DNA from: Planctomycetota bacterium
GTDB taxonomy: Bacteria > Planctomycetota > J058 > JAJDCP01
Direction of reading: 5' to 3'
DNA: 64,000 nt
Assembly (NCBI GenBank): GCA_029260765.1
Contig: JAJDCP010000133.1
Location: forward strand, 84,274-148,273
The notes below the pieces were generated by a model. That model worked only from the letters and a program-made list of their open reading frames with translations, did not search any database and was not told the origin of the DNA. The position numbers were made by a program, and so were the translations under genes. How positions within the stretch are numbered: position 1 is the first letter of the stretch; each line of letters begins with the position of its first letter. Below, piece after piece: positions 26,362-35,584 of the stretch.

Positions 26362-28611
26362 TCAACCGCGCTCGCGGAGGATCGAAAGCAAGCGGGTACG
26401 CAGATTCTGATCAGCCAGATAACCCAGGAAAGACTGGTCGCTCGCCAACTCGGCGATCGCGGCCAGCCCTTTGAGGTGCTCGTGGGCCTTCCCGGTCGGC
26501 GAGATCAGCAGAAACACCAACCGGCTCGGCTCCTCGCTCTGGGCGGTGTTCGGCAACCCATGCAACACGTTGGCAACGAAGCAGACACTCCGCTGCACAC
26601 TGTCGTCATAGGTGTGGGGGATCGCCACGCCCGAGCCGATCGAAGTCGACATGGTCTGTTCGCGTTCGAGGATTCCTTCGAGGAGCTTGTCGACAGGCAT
26701 GTGTGGGTGTTTCTGCACCGCGGCATTCAACAGAGCGGTCACAACCTGGGTGAAGTTGGGGTTGGGATGGTCGATGATCACCCCATCTTCGATCAGCCCT
26801 TTGAAGTGCGCGATGCGCCGATGCAGCACCACAGCCGTGCCGCCGTCGGGGCGACCGGGGTCCAGAGGTTTGGTCAGGATCCGGACGTGCCCTTTCTCGA
26901 CCCAGGCCAGGGGGCAGAAACTCGGCCCGAAGCGGCGCGCATCATCGTCCCCGCCGGACTCGATCACGTCGATGGTCAACCTGCCGTCGGCCAAACCTGA
27001 CTTGAGGCTCTCCTCTGCCGGGATACCCTCCCAGATCCCCGTCGCACCTTGGATCTTCGCAAGGCTCGAGCTCTCATTCAGCCACAAGAAGCACGGCAGT
27101 TTGCCGTGCAGCTCGGCCCAGTGCGCCCAGACTTTAGCGTCGGCCGCTGGATCGACGCACAGCAGCGCCTCGACGTCGCCCAGGCGAGGGTCCTCAGCGG
27201 ACTCCGGATTCAAGGGATCGATATCCATCGCATCGATGCCATGCTTTTGCACGAATTCCAGATCCGCGTCGGTATCGGTCGCGACCAGCGTGAGCGCACC
27301 CGCCTGCCTCAAGCTGGTGCATAGGGGAACCGCCAACCCGGGCTGGCCGACCACCAGCAGTGTCCCCTGCTCGGGTTTCTTCAACCCCAGGAAGCGCGCC
27401 ACGAAAGGCGCCGAGAGGCCCTGCAGCAGCACGGTCGTCGCGATCACGGCGTAGGTTCCGGTCTCGAGCAGGCCCGCCTCCGGATGCTTGTCGATCAACC
27501 GCAGGGTAAACAGGCTGGCCATCGATGCCGCCACGATGCCGCGCGGCGCCAACCAGGACAGGAACAGCTTCTCCGGAAGCGAGAAGTTCTGCCGCAGGGT
27601 CGACAAGAAGACATTCAACGGCCGCAGCACGAACAGCACGATCACCAGCAGCGCGGGCAGACGCCAGCCATACTCGGCAAACTGCGAGAGTTTGAGGCGC
27701 GCTGCCAACAGGATGAACACCACGCCCAGACCCAGCTCGGTCAAATCGAGCTTGAAACGTTTCAGCTGCTTGAGTTGCGCCGGATGTTGCAGATTGATGG
27801 TCAACCCGGCCACGATGACTGACAAGATGCCCGACTCGTGCAGCAGCAGGTTCGACACCCCAAAGCTGAGCAGGGCCGTCGCCAGCACGCTGACATTGAC
27901 GTGCTCACGGGCAATCCACTCGTGCTTCAGGGCATAGCCGACCAGCAGCCCGACCAGGAAACCGACTCCGACACCAACCAGAAAGCGCAGGGCCAGCATG
28001 CCGACGGGCCCCATCGCATGGTCGCCCTCAGGCAGCGTCGCCCACTGGAAGCAGAGCAGCGCGATAAAAACACCGATCGCGTCGACCAGCACTCCTTCCC
28101 AGTACAGCACCTGCTTGATGCGCTCACGAACTCCGACGCGCCGCAGGATCGGCGAGACCACGGTCGGACCCGTCACGATCAACAGGCTGCCTGCTACCAA
28201 GGACAGGTCCCGGTTGAGGCCGAACAGAAAATACGCCCCGCAGGCCGCACCTATCCAGGTGATCAACACGCCGATCGTCAACATGAAGAAGATCGCACGC
28301 GGCGCCCGTTTGAACCCGGTGATGTCGAGCGTCAGGCCACCCTCGAACAAGATGATGGCCATCGCCAGGGCGATCACGGTCTCGAGCTCGGGCCCCAAGA
28401 GCTCGGGCCGTACCCAACCGAGCAAGGCCGGTCCCAACAGCACGCCGCTGACAAGCAACAGAGCGATCGAGGGGATCTTCAGCCTCTCGCCCATCGCGAC
28501 GCACACCGACCCAAAGAAGGCCGCGACGCAGATGGTGACGGTCGCCATCTCTGGATCGATAAACGAATTGACGCCGACCGCAAGCATGAGCTCGGACACG
28601 AGGTTGAGCAT
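26362..28611 (-). CDS. CPA1-type Na+/H+ antiporter fused to a C-terminal PTS EIIA domain
   Basis: A 749-residue membrane protein. Residues ~20-415 are a 12-helix monovalent cation:proton antiporter (IPSIALLLVSGVLLGPALLG at the N-terminus, AIILFEGGLTLDITGFKRA, and the inverted repeat VVFILLAARLKL). A Rossmann-like segment (TLLVVGQPGLAVPLCTSLRQ, residues ~418-520) recalls TrkA-N/RCK regulatory domains. The C-terminal ~130 residues are a PTS EIIA type-2 domain with the phosphorylatable His666 in GVAIPHTYDD. This suggests antiport activity tuned by phosphorylation or a nitrogen/PTS-type signal. It follows thiC by 29 bases on the same strand. Confidence 0.87.
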   Translation of the reverse strand: MLNLVSELMLAVGVNSFIDPEMATVTICVAAFFGSVCVAMGERLKIPSIALLLVSGVLLGPALLGWVRPELLGPELETVIALAMAIILFEGGLTLDITGFKRAPRAIFFMLTIGVLITWIGAACGAYFLFGLNRDLSLVAGSLLIVTGPTVVSPILRRVGVRERIKQVLYWEGVLVDAIGVFIALLCFQWATLPEGDHAMGPVGMLALRFLVGVGVGFLVGLLVGYALKHEWIAREHVNVSVLATALLSFGVSNLLLHESGILSVIVAGLTINLQHPAQLKQLKRFKLDLTELGLGVVFILLAARLKLSQFAEYGWRLPALLVIVLFVLRPLNVFLSTLRQNFSLPEKLFLSWLAPRGIVAASMASLFTLRLIDKHPEAGLLETGTYAVIATTVLLQGLSAPFVARFLGLKKPEQGTLLVVGQPGLAVPLCTSLRQAGALTLVATDTDADLEFVQKHGIDAMDIDPLNPESAEDPRLGDVEALLCVDPAADAKVWAHWAELHGKLPCFLWLNESSSLAKIQGATGIWEGIPAEESLKSGLADGRLTIDVIESGGDDDARRFGPSFCPLAWVEKGHVRILTKPLDPGRPDGGTAVVLHRRIAHFKGLIEDGVIIDHPNPNFTQVVTALLNAAVQKHPHMPVDKLLEGILEREQTMSTSIGSGVAIPHTYDDSVQRSVCFVANVLHGLPNTAQSEEPSRLVFLLISPTGKAHEHLKGLAAIAELASDQSFLGYLADQNLRTRLLSILRERG

Positions 28612-28640
28612 GATTCCTCAAGCGTGGGGGGACGCCAAGC

Positions 28641-30320
28641 TCAGGCCGGGCTCTGACTGGCCACGGTTTCCTGCTGCTCACGAAATTCTTGAGCTTTCTC
28701 CTGCAGGCCCGCCTTGAGGGCTTCATCTGCCTCCAGCTGCTTGCGGGCAGCATACTCACGCACATCCTGGGTGATCTTCATGCTGCAGAACTTCGGCCCG
28801 CACATCGAACAGAACTTCGCCAGCTTGTGGGACTCATGCGGCAGAGTCTCATCGTGGTATTTGCGGGCAGTCTCGGGATCGAGCGAGAGGTTGAACTGGT
28901 CTTCCCAGCGGAACTCGAAGCGCGCCTTGGACAGCTCGTCGTCACGCCTCTGCGCTCCTGGATGGCCTTTGGCCAGGTCGGCAGCGTGGGCAGCGATCTT
29001 GTAGGCGATCACCCCGGTCTTGACGTCGTCTTTGTTGGGCAGGCCGAGGTGCTCCTTCGGCGTGACGTAACACAACATCGACGTCCCCATCCAACCGATC
29101 ATCGCCGCGCCGATTGCCGAAGTGATGTGGTCGTAGGCGGGCGCGATATCAGTGGTCAAGGGGCCGAGCGTGTAGAAAGGGGCCTCGTGGCAGAGCTCGA
29201 GCTGCAAGTCCATGTTTTCTTTGATCTTGTGCATCGGCACGTGGCCGGGCCCTTCGATCATCACCTGGACATCGTGCTCCCAAGCGATCTTCGTCAGCTC
29301 GCCCAGCGTGCGCAGCTCACCGAGTTGGGCCTCGTCATTTGCATCGGCGATGCAACCCGGACGCAGACCGTCTCCGAGGGAGAAGGCCACATCGTACGCC
29401 TTCATCAGCTCGCAGATCTCGGCGAATCGGGTGTAGAGGAAGTTCTCCTTGTGGTGCGACAGGCACCACTTGGCCATGATCGAACCCCCGCGGGACACGA
29501 TGCCGGTGATGCGGTCGGCGGTCAGCGGAATGTAGCGCAGCAGCACGCCCGAGTGGATGGTAAAATAGTCGACACCCTGCTCCGCTTGCTCGACCAGGGT
29601 CTGCATGAAGATGTCGAACGTCAGGTCTTCGGCCACCCCGTTGACCTTTTCGAGCGCCTGGTAGATCGGCACGGTTCCGATCGGCACCGGAGAGTTGCGC
29701 AGGATCCACTCACGGGTCTCGTGGATGTTCTTCCCGGTCGACAGGTCCATCACGGTATCGGCTCCGCAGTGGATCGCCCAGCGCATCTTCTCCACTTCAG
29801 CCTCGATCGAGGACAGGATGGCCGAGTTGCCGATATTGGCGTTGATCTTTACCTTGAACTTGCGGCCGATGATCATCGGCTCGGATTCGGGATGGTTGAT
29901 GTTGTTGGGAATGATCGCACGCCCACGCGCGATCTCACTGCGCACCAACTCGGCGTCGCAGCCTTCGCGCAGGGCCACAAACTCCATCTCTTCGGTGATG
30001 ATGCCGCGCCGGGCGAAGTGCATCTGCGTGAGATTGCCCACGCCGCGGTAGATCTTCTTGCGGGAGACTTTGCGCAGGAAGGTCCGCTCGGTCTCGTGGC
30101 TCTCCAGCTCGCTGCGGCCCGCGATCCAGTTCTTGCGTAGCGGCGCAAGACCTTTGTCGATGTCGATGACGCAGGCGGGGTCGCCATAGGGCCCGCTGGT
30201 GTCGTACAGGGGAACCGGTTCGGCCTGCGGATCCGAGAGCACCACCTCACGGAAGGGGACTCGGATTCCGGCACGACTTCCTTCCAGATACGCACGGCGC
30301 ACGGCGTTTTGGCTGCCCAT
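28641..30320 (-). CDS. thiC: Phosphomethylpyrimidine synthase ThiC
   Basis: A 559-residue radical-SAM enzyme that converts aminoimidazole ribotide to HMP-phosphate in thiamine biosynthesis. Conserved blocks are plain: MHFARRGIITEEMEFVALRE, NINHPESEPMIIGRKFKVKI, GADTVMDLSTGKNIHETREW, EGPGHVPMHKIKENM, and the C-terminal cluster CSMCGPKFCSM that binds the [4Fe-4S] cluster (CxxCxxxxC). The length is usual for bacteria. ATG 30320 has AGAGAGG upstream. I searched the leader for a THI-box/TPP riboswitch (CTGAGA and ACCTGA elements) and did not find one. It is followed closely by the antiporter gene. Confidence 0.97.
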   Translation of the reverse strand: MGSQNAVRRAYLEGSRAGIRVPFREVVLSDPQAEPVPLYDTSGPYGDPACVIDIDKGLAPLRKNWIAGRSELESHETERTFLRKVSRKKIYRGVGNLTQMHFARRGIITEEMEFVALREGCDAELVRSEIARGRAIIPNNINHPESEPMIIGRKFKVKINANIGNSAILSSIEAEVEKMRWAIHCGADTVMDLSTGKNIHETREWILRNSPVPIGTVPIYQALEKVNGVAEDLTFDIFMQTLVEQAEQGVDYFTIHSGVLLRYIPLTADRITGIVSRGGSIMAKWCLSHHKENFLYTRFAEICELMKAYDVAFSLGDGLRPGCIADANDEAQLGELRTLGELTKIAWEHDVQVMIEGPGHVPMHKIKENMDLQLELCHEAPFYTLGPLTTDIAPAYDHITSAIGAAMIGWMGTSMLCYVTPKEHLGLPNKDDVKTGVIAYKIAAHAADLAKGHPGAQRRDDELSKARFEFRWEDQFNLSLDPETARKYHDETLPHESHKLAKFCSMCGPKFCSMKITQDVREYAARKQLEADEALKAGLQEKAQEFREQQETVASQSPA

Positions 30321-30476
30321 AGACTGACCTCTCTGTGCTGGAGATACCCCTTAGAAAAGCGGAGCCATTAAGTACAGGATGGCCGTGTCTTGTCCAGCAA
30401 CAAACTCGGAAGCCCCGCCACGGGGCGGGGAGAGCAGCCCAGGGTGGTGCCCCGGGCAGAGCCGACAAGTGCTACC

Positions 30477-31148
30477 TCAACGACAGGAACCGCGGGTTTT
30501 CTCGATCTGTTTGTAGGTTTTGGAGTCGCGCCGGACCATGCGGGCGGCGTTCAGCAGGTGGAGCTTGCAGAAGGAGCGCCCATCGGTGGTGCGTTCGCTG
30601 GGGTTCTGTGTCGCACGCCGCATCAGCTCTTTCGCCTTGCGCTCGAGCGCTTCGAATTGGGCACGCAGGGCGGTCAGCTGCGGGCTGTGCCGTTTCGCGA
30701 CGGAGAAATAGGTGAAAGCGGTGGAATACTGCTGGCGCCCCAGCTCGAGCAGGCCTTTGCTGTAAAAACACAAGCCCAGCAGCTCATGCACCTTTCCGAC
30801 GTGTGCCTGTGCGAGCCCCCCCAGGGCCTGGGCCCGGACCAGAGCCTCGTTCAAGCGGACCGTAGCCTTGTCGATCTCGCGCTGGCTGTAAGCGCTCGAG
30901 CCGCCACGGAAGGCGACCACGAAGGCCTTCATCTTCTGGTGGAGCGTCTTGTCCTGGCGCCTGGCCGCGAGGGCCAGGGCCTCATCGAAACGGCCGTTGG
31001 CGAACGCGAGCACAGCTCCCATCCGCCCGCCTGACGGACCTCCAGCTCGCGAGCTGGTCCATGTGCGCTTGCGTGCGTCCAGACGAGCCTGCAGCTCGCG
31101 GATCTTGGTACGCAAACGTTCGATGGTCTTGCTGGGGTCCTCGCTCAT
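30477..31148 (-). CDS. Helical hypothetical protein (TPR-like)
   Basis: A 223-residue soluble protein starting at ATG 31148, preceded by a strong GGAGGAG. Residues 1-30 form a charged coiled-coil-like helix (TIERLRTKIRELQARLDARK). Residues ~45-175 read as paired helices of a TPR-like solenoid (AVLAFANGRFDEALALAARR and LLGLCFYSKGLLELGRQQYS). The C-terminus is basic (RMVRRDSKTYKQIEKTRG). I do not recognise a specific family. It lies upstream of thiC on the same strand with a 156-base gap, so it is probably a separate unit. Confidence 0.72.
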   Translation of the reverse strand: MSEDPSKTIERLRTKIRELQARLDARKRTWTSSRAGGPSGGRMGAVLAFANGRFDEALALAARRQDKTLHQKMKAFVVAFRGGSSAYSQREIDKATVRLNEALVRAQALGGLAQAHVGKVHELLGLCFYSKGLLELGRQQYSTAFTYFSVAKRHSPQLTALRAQFEALERKAKELMRRATQNPSERTTDGRSFCKLHLLNAARMVRRDSKTYKQIEKTRGSCR

Positions 31149-31453
31149 CCGGATCTCCTCCGTCCCGCCATCTCCGGCCGACAACGTAGATCAGTGCATT
31201 AGCAAGCGCCGTACCGGAAGCAAGTGCCGTACCGGAGACCTCCAAATGCGGTTTGGCGGGCTTCCAGGGGCGCCGGATGGATCGAGACCGGCAACAGGTG
31301 CCCGGAATTCGAACAGATGGACAAGACGGCATGAAGGCGCAACCGGTGACCAGAAGATGACAATACCCCCAACCAGATGACAAAGCGATGACACAATCAT
31401 CCACAATTGCGCAACCATAACAGCTTTCGAAACACCTTGTGAGGGCTCGGCCC
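31149..31453. other. Divergent intergenic region with tandem 18-bp repeat
   Basis: About 305 bases between the helical-protein gene and the zinc-ribbon gene. It contains the tandem 18-mer at 31201-31236 and several near-repeats of GATGACA (around 31355-31392). No supported gene. It should hold both divergent promoters, but I cannot name the boxes with confidence. Confidence 0.5.
31201..31236. repeat. Tandem 18-bp direct repeat
   Basis: AGCAAGCGCCGTACCGGA followed immediately by AGCAAGTGCCGTACCGGA, with one difference. This is an operator-like arrangement upstream of the helical-protein gene. Confidence 0.8.
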
Positions 31454-32854
31454 ATGCCCATCGAAGTGCGCTGCGAGTGCAACAAACGTTACCGCGTTCC
31501 TGAGCGCTATGCCTCGAAGAGGTTTCGCTGCAAGGCTTGCGGAGGCGCGATCCACGTCCCGGGCAGCAAGAACACTCCCAAAGTGCAGAAAGCGCGCGGG
31601 CGGCCCGCCAAGAAGTTCAAGAAACCTGAAAAGGGCACGACCTCGCGTCCCCTGGACCCGGTTGTCAAGCGTCGCAAGCAGGCAGATAGCGTGGTTCCCA
31701 GCGAGGCGATTCCCAAAAAAGCCAAGAAAAAGCGTCGCCGCAAGGTCGCCAGTGAAGAAGCAGCCGAGCTCCGCAGCGTTGTGCCCGAGACCAAGCCTCG
31801 CAAGAGCAAAGCCAAGGCCAAGGCCCGCAAGAAGGAATTGGAACAACGCGCCGAGAAGCCGGCCAGGCGAAGCAGCTCGAAGGCTGCACGGAAGGCCCGC
31901 AGCGCTCCGGTTTCTGAACAGCCCCACGCGCCGAGCGGCAAGCCCCGCAAAGAAACCAGGCCCCGCAAAGCCCGGGGCGCTGCACGCCGCCCGCGCAGCG
32001 AAGAGTGCGAAACGGACGAGGCGCCTCAGAGCAGCGGCCGCGGACTGCCGATGCCGCTGGTGATGATCGGGGCCGCCCTGGTCGTCCTGCTGCTGGCGCT
32101 CGCGCTGGTCTTCGCCTTCAGCGACAGCGGTCCCGACCGCGCGCAGCTCACTGCTTTCGGCTTGAAACTCGAAAAGATCGACGCCGTGCTCGACAACGGC
32201 TTCATCGCACCCGCCGTCGACCTGCTCGACAAGCAGGCTGCCCTCGCCGCCGAGCTCGACCTCTCTTCGGACCCCGAGCTGACTCGAAGCTGGCAGGATC
32301 TCGAGCGGGCCCGCGAACCGCTGGCCCATCTGGCCCGGGCGGCCAAGGACGTCGACGGGGCAGGCCTGGAGGCCGTGATCGAAGCGAGCAGCCATGAGCT
32401 GCCCAGGGTCCGGCTCGCCGCGGTCATGCTGCTGCGCGATGTCGAAGAGGAGGGCGTCGACGAGGCATTGTATGCCCTTGTCGAGGAAGAAGATGAGCGG
32501 GTGCGCGCGGCACTGCGGCAAGCGTTCGTCGAGCGGGGTGGGGAGGATGTCATCGTACCGCTGCTGGTCGAGGCTCTCGACCAACATGCCAACCTCCAGG
32601 CGGCAGAGCGGTTGCTCGCATACAGCGACAGCCTCGCTCTGAGCGCACTGGCTCGCAATCTTCCGGAAATGACCTACCATCGCGGGATGCTGCGCAGGAC
32701 CATCGCGCACCTCGAGGAACACGGGAACAGCGATCAGGCTGCCGAGCTGCTTTCCTTTCTTGAGCTGGTCCACAAGCCCGGCATGCGGCTCAGTCCGCAG
32801 CAGCTCAAGGACTTCCAGAGTGAGGTCGAGACCCTGTCGCGCGCCCTCGAGTAA
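31454..32854 (+). CDS. Zinc-ribbon, Lys/Arg-rich, single-pass membrane protein with HEAT-like repeats
   Basis: A 466-residue protein. Residues 1-36 form a zinc-ribbon-like module (RCECNKRYRVPERYA...RCKACGG, cysteines paired). Residues ~40-195 are a long, very basic, disordered Lys/Arg/Ala/Pro region that could bind nucleic acid or phospholipid. One membrane helix follows at ~205-225 (MIGAALVVLLLALALVFAFS), then a mostly helical C-terminal domain with HEAT-like repeats (VRLAAVMLLRDVEEEGVDEA and VRAALRQAFVERGGEDVIVP). ATG 31454 is the better start: the frame opens at a GTG upstream, but the ribosome site fits this ATG. Function unknown. Confidence 0.78.
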   Translation: MPIEVRCECNKRYRVPERYASKRFRCKACGGAIHVPGSKNTPKVQKARGRPAKKFKKPEKGTTSRPLDPVVKRRKQADSVVPSEAIPKKAKKKRRRKVASEEAAELRSVVPETKPRKSKAKAKARKKELEQRAEKPARRSSSKAARKARSAPVSEQPHAPSGKPRKETRPRKARGAARRPRSEECETDEAPQSSGRGLPMPLVMIGAALVVLLLALALVFAFSDSGPDRAQLTAFGLKLEKIDAVLDNGFIAPAVDLLDKQAALAAELDLSSDPELTRSWQDLERAREPLAHLARAAKDVDGAGLEAVIEASSHELPRVRLAAVMLLRDVEEEGVDEALYALVEEEDERVRAALRQAFVERGGEDVIVPLLVEALDQHANLQAAERLLAYSDSLALSALARNLPEMTYHRGMLRRTIAHLEEHGNSDQAAELLSFLELVHKPGMRLSPQQLKDFQSEVETLSRALE

Positions 32855-32950
32855 GCTTCTTGGACACGAGTACATCTTTTTTGAAAACATTCCGCAGGAT
32901 GACCCCGGGGGCCTGCGTCTCACTTCCAGACGCGAAGGAGGAACGTACAA

Positions 32951-33769
32951 ATGAGTAAGTGGTGGATCATTCTTTTGGTTCTCGGACTGACGACCGGCCT
33001 GTGGGCACAGACCCAGACGGGCGGACACACCGGAAGTGGCAGCGGAAGCGCGGGCAACTACTCGGTCGATGAAGGCCTCGACAAGTCCTTCGGCGCCGAG
33101 ATGAAGGGCGATATCTACGACCCGGAAAAAGAAGAAGAGGAAGAGGAAGAAGAGGGTCCGGAAGATCCGCCGCTCCCTCCGGAACTGTACGGTGAAGAGC
33201 TGCCGGTCGAGACTGCAGAGATCGTCTATATCATCGACCAGTCCTGCTCCATGCACTCGCAGTACCAGACCTTCATCAACGAGAATGGCCAGCAGGTGTC
33301 CGGTTACCGCATGGACCGCGCCAAGTCTGAAGTCATTACCTCGATCAATCAGCTCAGCAGCAACTTCAAGTTCGACGTGGTGTCCTATGACTGCAGCAAG
33401 CGTATCTGCTTCAACGTCATGACCGACGCTACCGAAGGCAACAAGATCACGGGTTCTGGTTGGGTCTCCGGCCTGTCCGCCACGGGTGCCACCGGCACCG
33501 GTCCGGCCTGCGCCTATGCTCTGACCAACCCCGGGTACTCCAGCTGCATGACCTATGTGCTGGTGACCGACGGTGCTCCGAACTGCCTCGACAGCGCCGG
33601 CTACGGCTGGGCCTCTTCGAGCGCTCACCGCACCATGATCGCTGGTGCCAACGGCAAGGGTGCGACGATCCACGTGATCCTGATCTCACCGAACTACGCC
33701 GACATGATCAACTTCGGCACCGGCGTCGCCGCCGACAACGGTCCCGGCCAGGTGACAATCGTCAACTGA
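32951..33769 (+). CDS. Secreted von Willebrand factor A domain protein
   Basis: A 272-residue exported protein with a signal peptide (WWIILLVLGLTTGLWAQ) and a very strong ribosome site AAGGAGG. A Gly/Ser stretch and an unbroken acidic run of glutamates (residues ~57-70) come before a VWA domain beginning ETAEIVYIIDQSCSMHSQ. The metal-ion-dependent adhesion site DxSxS (DQSCS) and a later LVTDGAPN loop are intact. It may bind metal and protein ligands in the periplasm or outside the cell. Two cysteine pairs could form disulfides. It ends with a clean terminator. Confidence 0.88.
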   Translation: MSKWWIILLVLGLTTGLWAQTQTGGHTGSGSGSAGNYSVDEGLDKSFGAEMKGDIYDPEKEEEEEEEEGPEDPPLPPELYGEELPVETAEIVYIIDQSCSMHSQYQTFINENGQQVSGYRMDRAKSEVITSINQLSSNFKFDVVSYDCSKRICFNVMTDATEGNKITGSGWVSGLSATGATGTGPACAYALTNPGYSSCMTYVLVTDGAPNCLDSAGYGWASSSAHRTMIAGANGKGATIHVILISPNYADMINFGTGVAADNGPGQVTIVN

Positions 33770-33787
33770 TCGCGCCGATCCTGCTCT

Positions 33788-33818
33788 GAGCCAGACTCTC
33801 GAGTCTGGCTCTTTGCAT
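33788..33818 (+). terminator. Intrinsic terminator after VWA gene
   Basis: Stem GAGCCAGACT / AGTCTGGCTC with a CTCG loop, followed by the T-rich TTTGCATTT. Confidence 0.8.
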
Positions 33819-33881
33819 TTGTTGGGGAAGCCCGGAGACTGCCAGCTGCTACACTTGAGAATCCCCCGCGGAGGAAACGCT

Positions 33882-34742
33882 GTGCCCGGTCCCTCATCGT
33901 CCTCCGAGAACGAGCAGCGCGTCGCGCTGGAGAAGAGCCTCAACCTCAACTCCGCCGGATTCGACGACTGGGGGCTGCACCTCGAGACGGCAGACCGTGC
34001 GATGCACCGGCTCGGCTGGCTCTACCACCGTTACTTCCGCGTCGAGGTCCAGGGCATCGAGAATGTGCCTGAAGGCCGCGTCTTGCTGGTCGCCAACCAC
34101 GCGGGACAGCTGCCCTTCGACGGCATGCTGATCTCGATGGCGATGGCCTTCGAAGCCTCCCCCAAGCGCATCGTCCGTTCGATGATCGAGCGTTGGTTCC
34201 CCTCGCTCCCCTTCGTCATGTCGCTGTTCAGCCGTACTGGACAGGTGGTCGGAGACCCCCACAACTGCAGGGAGCTGCTGCGCGCCGAGCAGTGCGTGTT
34301 GGCGTTTCCCGAAGGCATCCGCGGCTCCGGCAAGCCGTACAGCCAGCGATACCAGCTGCAGCGCTTCGGGACGGGTTTTCTGCGGCTCGCCCTCGACACC
34401 CGTTGTCCTATCGTGCCGGTCTCGGTGGTGGGCTCCGAAGAGACCTACCCGGCGATGTTCCACTTGCCGCTCGTCTCACGCTTGCTCGGACTGCCCTACT
34501 TCCCGATCACGCCCTTATTCCCTGCGCTGGGTCCCCTGGGAGTGGTGCCGTTGCCGGTCAAGATCCAGCTGATTTTCGGCCAGCCCATACACTTCGATCT
34601 CGAGCACGATGCCTCCGACGAGGCGGTAGAGGGGGCCGTCGACCAGGTCAAGCAGACGATCACGGCGGGGCTGCAGCGCGCGCTCGCCCACAGACCGGGC
34701 CTCGATCTGCTGGCGCGCATCTTGAATCGGGTGCGCCGATGA
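33882..34742 (+). CDS. PlsC-like lysophospholipid acyltransferase, copy 1
   Basis: A 286-residue protein of the PlsC/LPLAT fold, expected to transfer an acyl chain onto a lysophosphatidate-like or other glycerolipid acceptor at the inner membrane. The catalytic region VANHAGQLPFDGMLISM has the His and Asp of the HX4D-type motif (with longer spacing), followed by the substrate-binding AFPEGIRGSGKPYS and PIVPVSVVGSEETYP. The N-terminal ~50 residues (LNLNSAGFDDWGLHLETADR) are shared with the next gene. GTG 33882 follows GGAGGAAACGCT. It overlaps the next gene by four bases (ATGA), a sign of tandem duplication and coupling. Confidence 0.87.
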   Translation: MPGPSSSSENEQRVALEKSLNLNSAGFDDWGLHLETADRAMHRLGWLYHRYFRVEVQGIENVPEGRVLLVANHAGQLPFDGMLISMAMAFEASPKRIVRSMIERWFPSLPFVMSLFSRTGQVVGDPHNCRELLRAEQCVLAFPEGIRGSGKPYSQRYQLQRFGTGFLRLALDTRCPIVPVSVVGSEETYPAMFHLPLVSRLLGLPYFPITPLFPALGPLGVVPLPVKIQLIFGQPIHFDLEHDASDEAVEGAVDQVKQTITAGLQRALAHRPGLDLLARILNRVRR

Positions 34743-35584
34743 GCCGCAAGACCGCATGGAAGCAGCGTCTCGCCGAAGGCTTGAAGCTCAATTCGGCCGG
34801 TTATGACGACTGGGGCTTGAACCTCGAGACCGCGGAACGTGTCTACAGCCTGTGCTACTGGCTCTACCAACACTACTTTCGGGTCCGTACCCATGGAATC
34901 GACGCAGTCCCCACCGGCCGCGTGATGCTTGTCGCCAACCACGGCGGGCAGATCCCCCTCGACGGGGCGTTTATCGCTATGGCCCTCGCCTACGAGGCCA
35001 CACCCCCCAGGCTGGTGCGTTCGATGGTCGAACGTTGGTTTCCGGCGTTGCCCTTTGTGAGCTCGGTCTTCACCCGCACAGGCCAGGTTGTCGGCGATCC
35101 CCGGAACTGCAGGGCACTGCTGGAGCAGGACCAGGCTGTGTTGGTCTTCCCCGAAGGAGTACGCGGCTCGGGCAAGCCTTTCCAGAACCGCTACGAGCTA
35201 CAGCACTTCGGAAGCGGCTTCATGCGCCTGGCGCTGGAGACCGATACGCCGATCGTGCCCGTCGGTGTGGTGGGCTCTGAAGAGATCTACCCAGGCATCT
35301 TCCACCTGAACGGACTGGCGCGCATGCTCGGGCTGCCGTACTTCCCGATCACGCCGCTGTTTCCGCACTTCGGGCCGCTGGGCATGCTTCCCCTACCGGT
35401 CCGCGTCGACCTGCACTTCGGCAAACCGCTGCGCTTCGACTTGAGCCCCGAGGCCAGCGACGCGGAAGTCCAGACGCAGGTCGAGCGCGTCATGCACGAG
35501 CTCTCGGGCCTGCTCGCCCACGGGGTCTCACAACGCCCCGCCCTGCACCTGATCTCGAGGTTGTTGCGCCAGAAGCTGGGCTAG
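34739..35584 (+). CDS. PlsC-like lysophospholipid acyltransferase, copy 2
   Basis: A 281-residue paralogue of the preceding gene, aligning along its whole length: LKLNSAGYDDWGLNLETAER, VANHGGQIPLDGAFIAM, VFPEGVRGSGKPFQ, PIVPVGVVGSEEIYP and LPYFPITPLFPHFGPLGMLP. The pair could split acyl-chain specificity or act as a heterodimer; that is inference. Its stop (TAG 35582-35584) overlaps the stop of the convergent membrane protein on the other strand, a compact arrangement. Confidence 0.87.
   Translation: MSRKTAWKQRLAEGLKLNSAGYDDWGLNLETAERVYSLCYWLYQHYFRVRTHGIDAVPTGRVMLVANHGGQIPLDGAFIAMALAYEATPPRLVRSMVERWFPALPFVSSVFTRTGQVVGDPRNCRALLEQDQAVLVFPEGVRGSGKPFQNRYELQHFGSGFMRLALETDTPIVPVGVVGSEEIYPGIFHLNGLARMLGLPYFPITPLFPHFGPLGMLPLPVRVDLHFGKPLRFDLSPEASDAEVQTQVERVMHELSGLLAHGVSQRPALHLISRLLRQKLG

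Noticed and set aside
28689..30140. 483-codon plus-strand frame inside thiC
   Set aside because: Shadow frame of a certain thiC gene.
30321..30480. TPP riboswitch ahead of thiC
   Set aside because: Core sequence elements not found by eye.
31397..33673. 758-codon minus-strand open frame opposite the zinc-ribbon and VWA genes
   Set aside because: Antisense to two supported genes with ribosome sites and no domain of its own.
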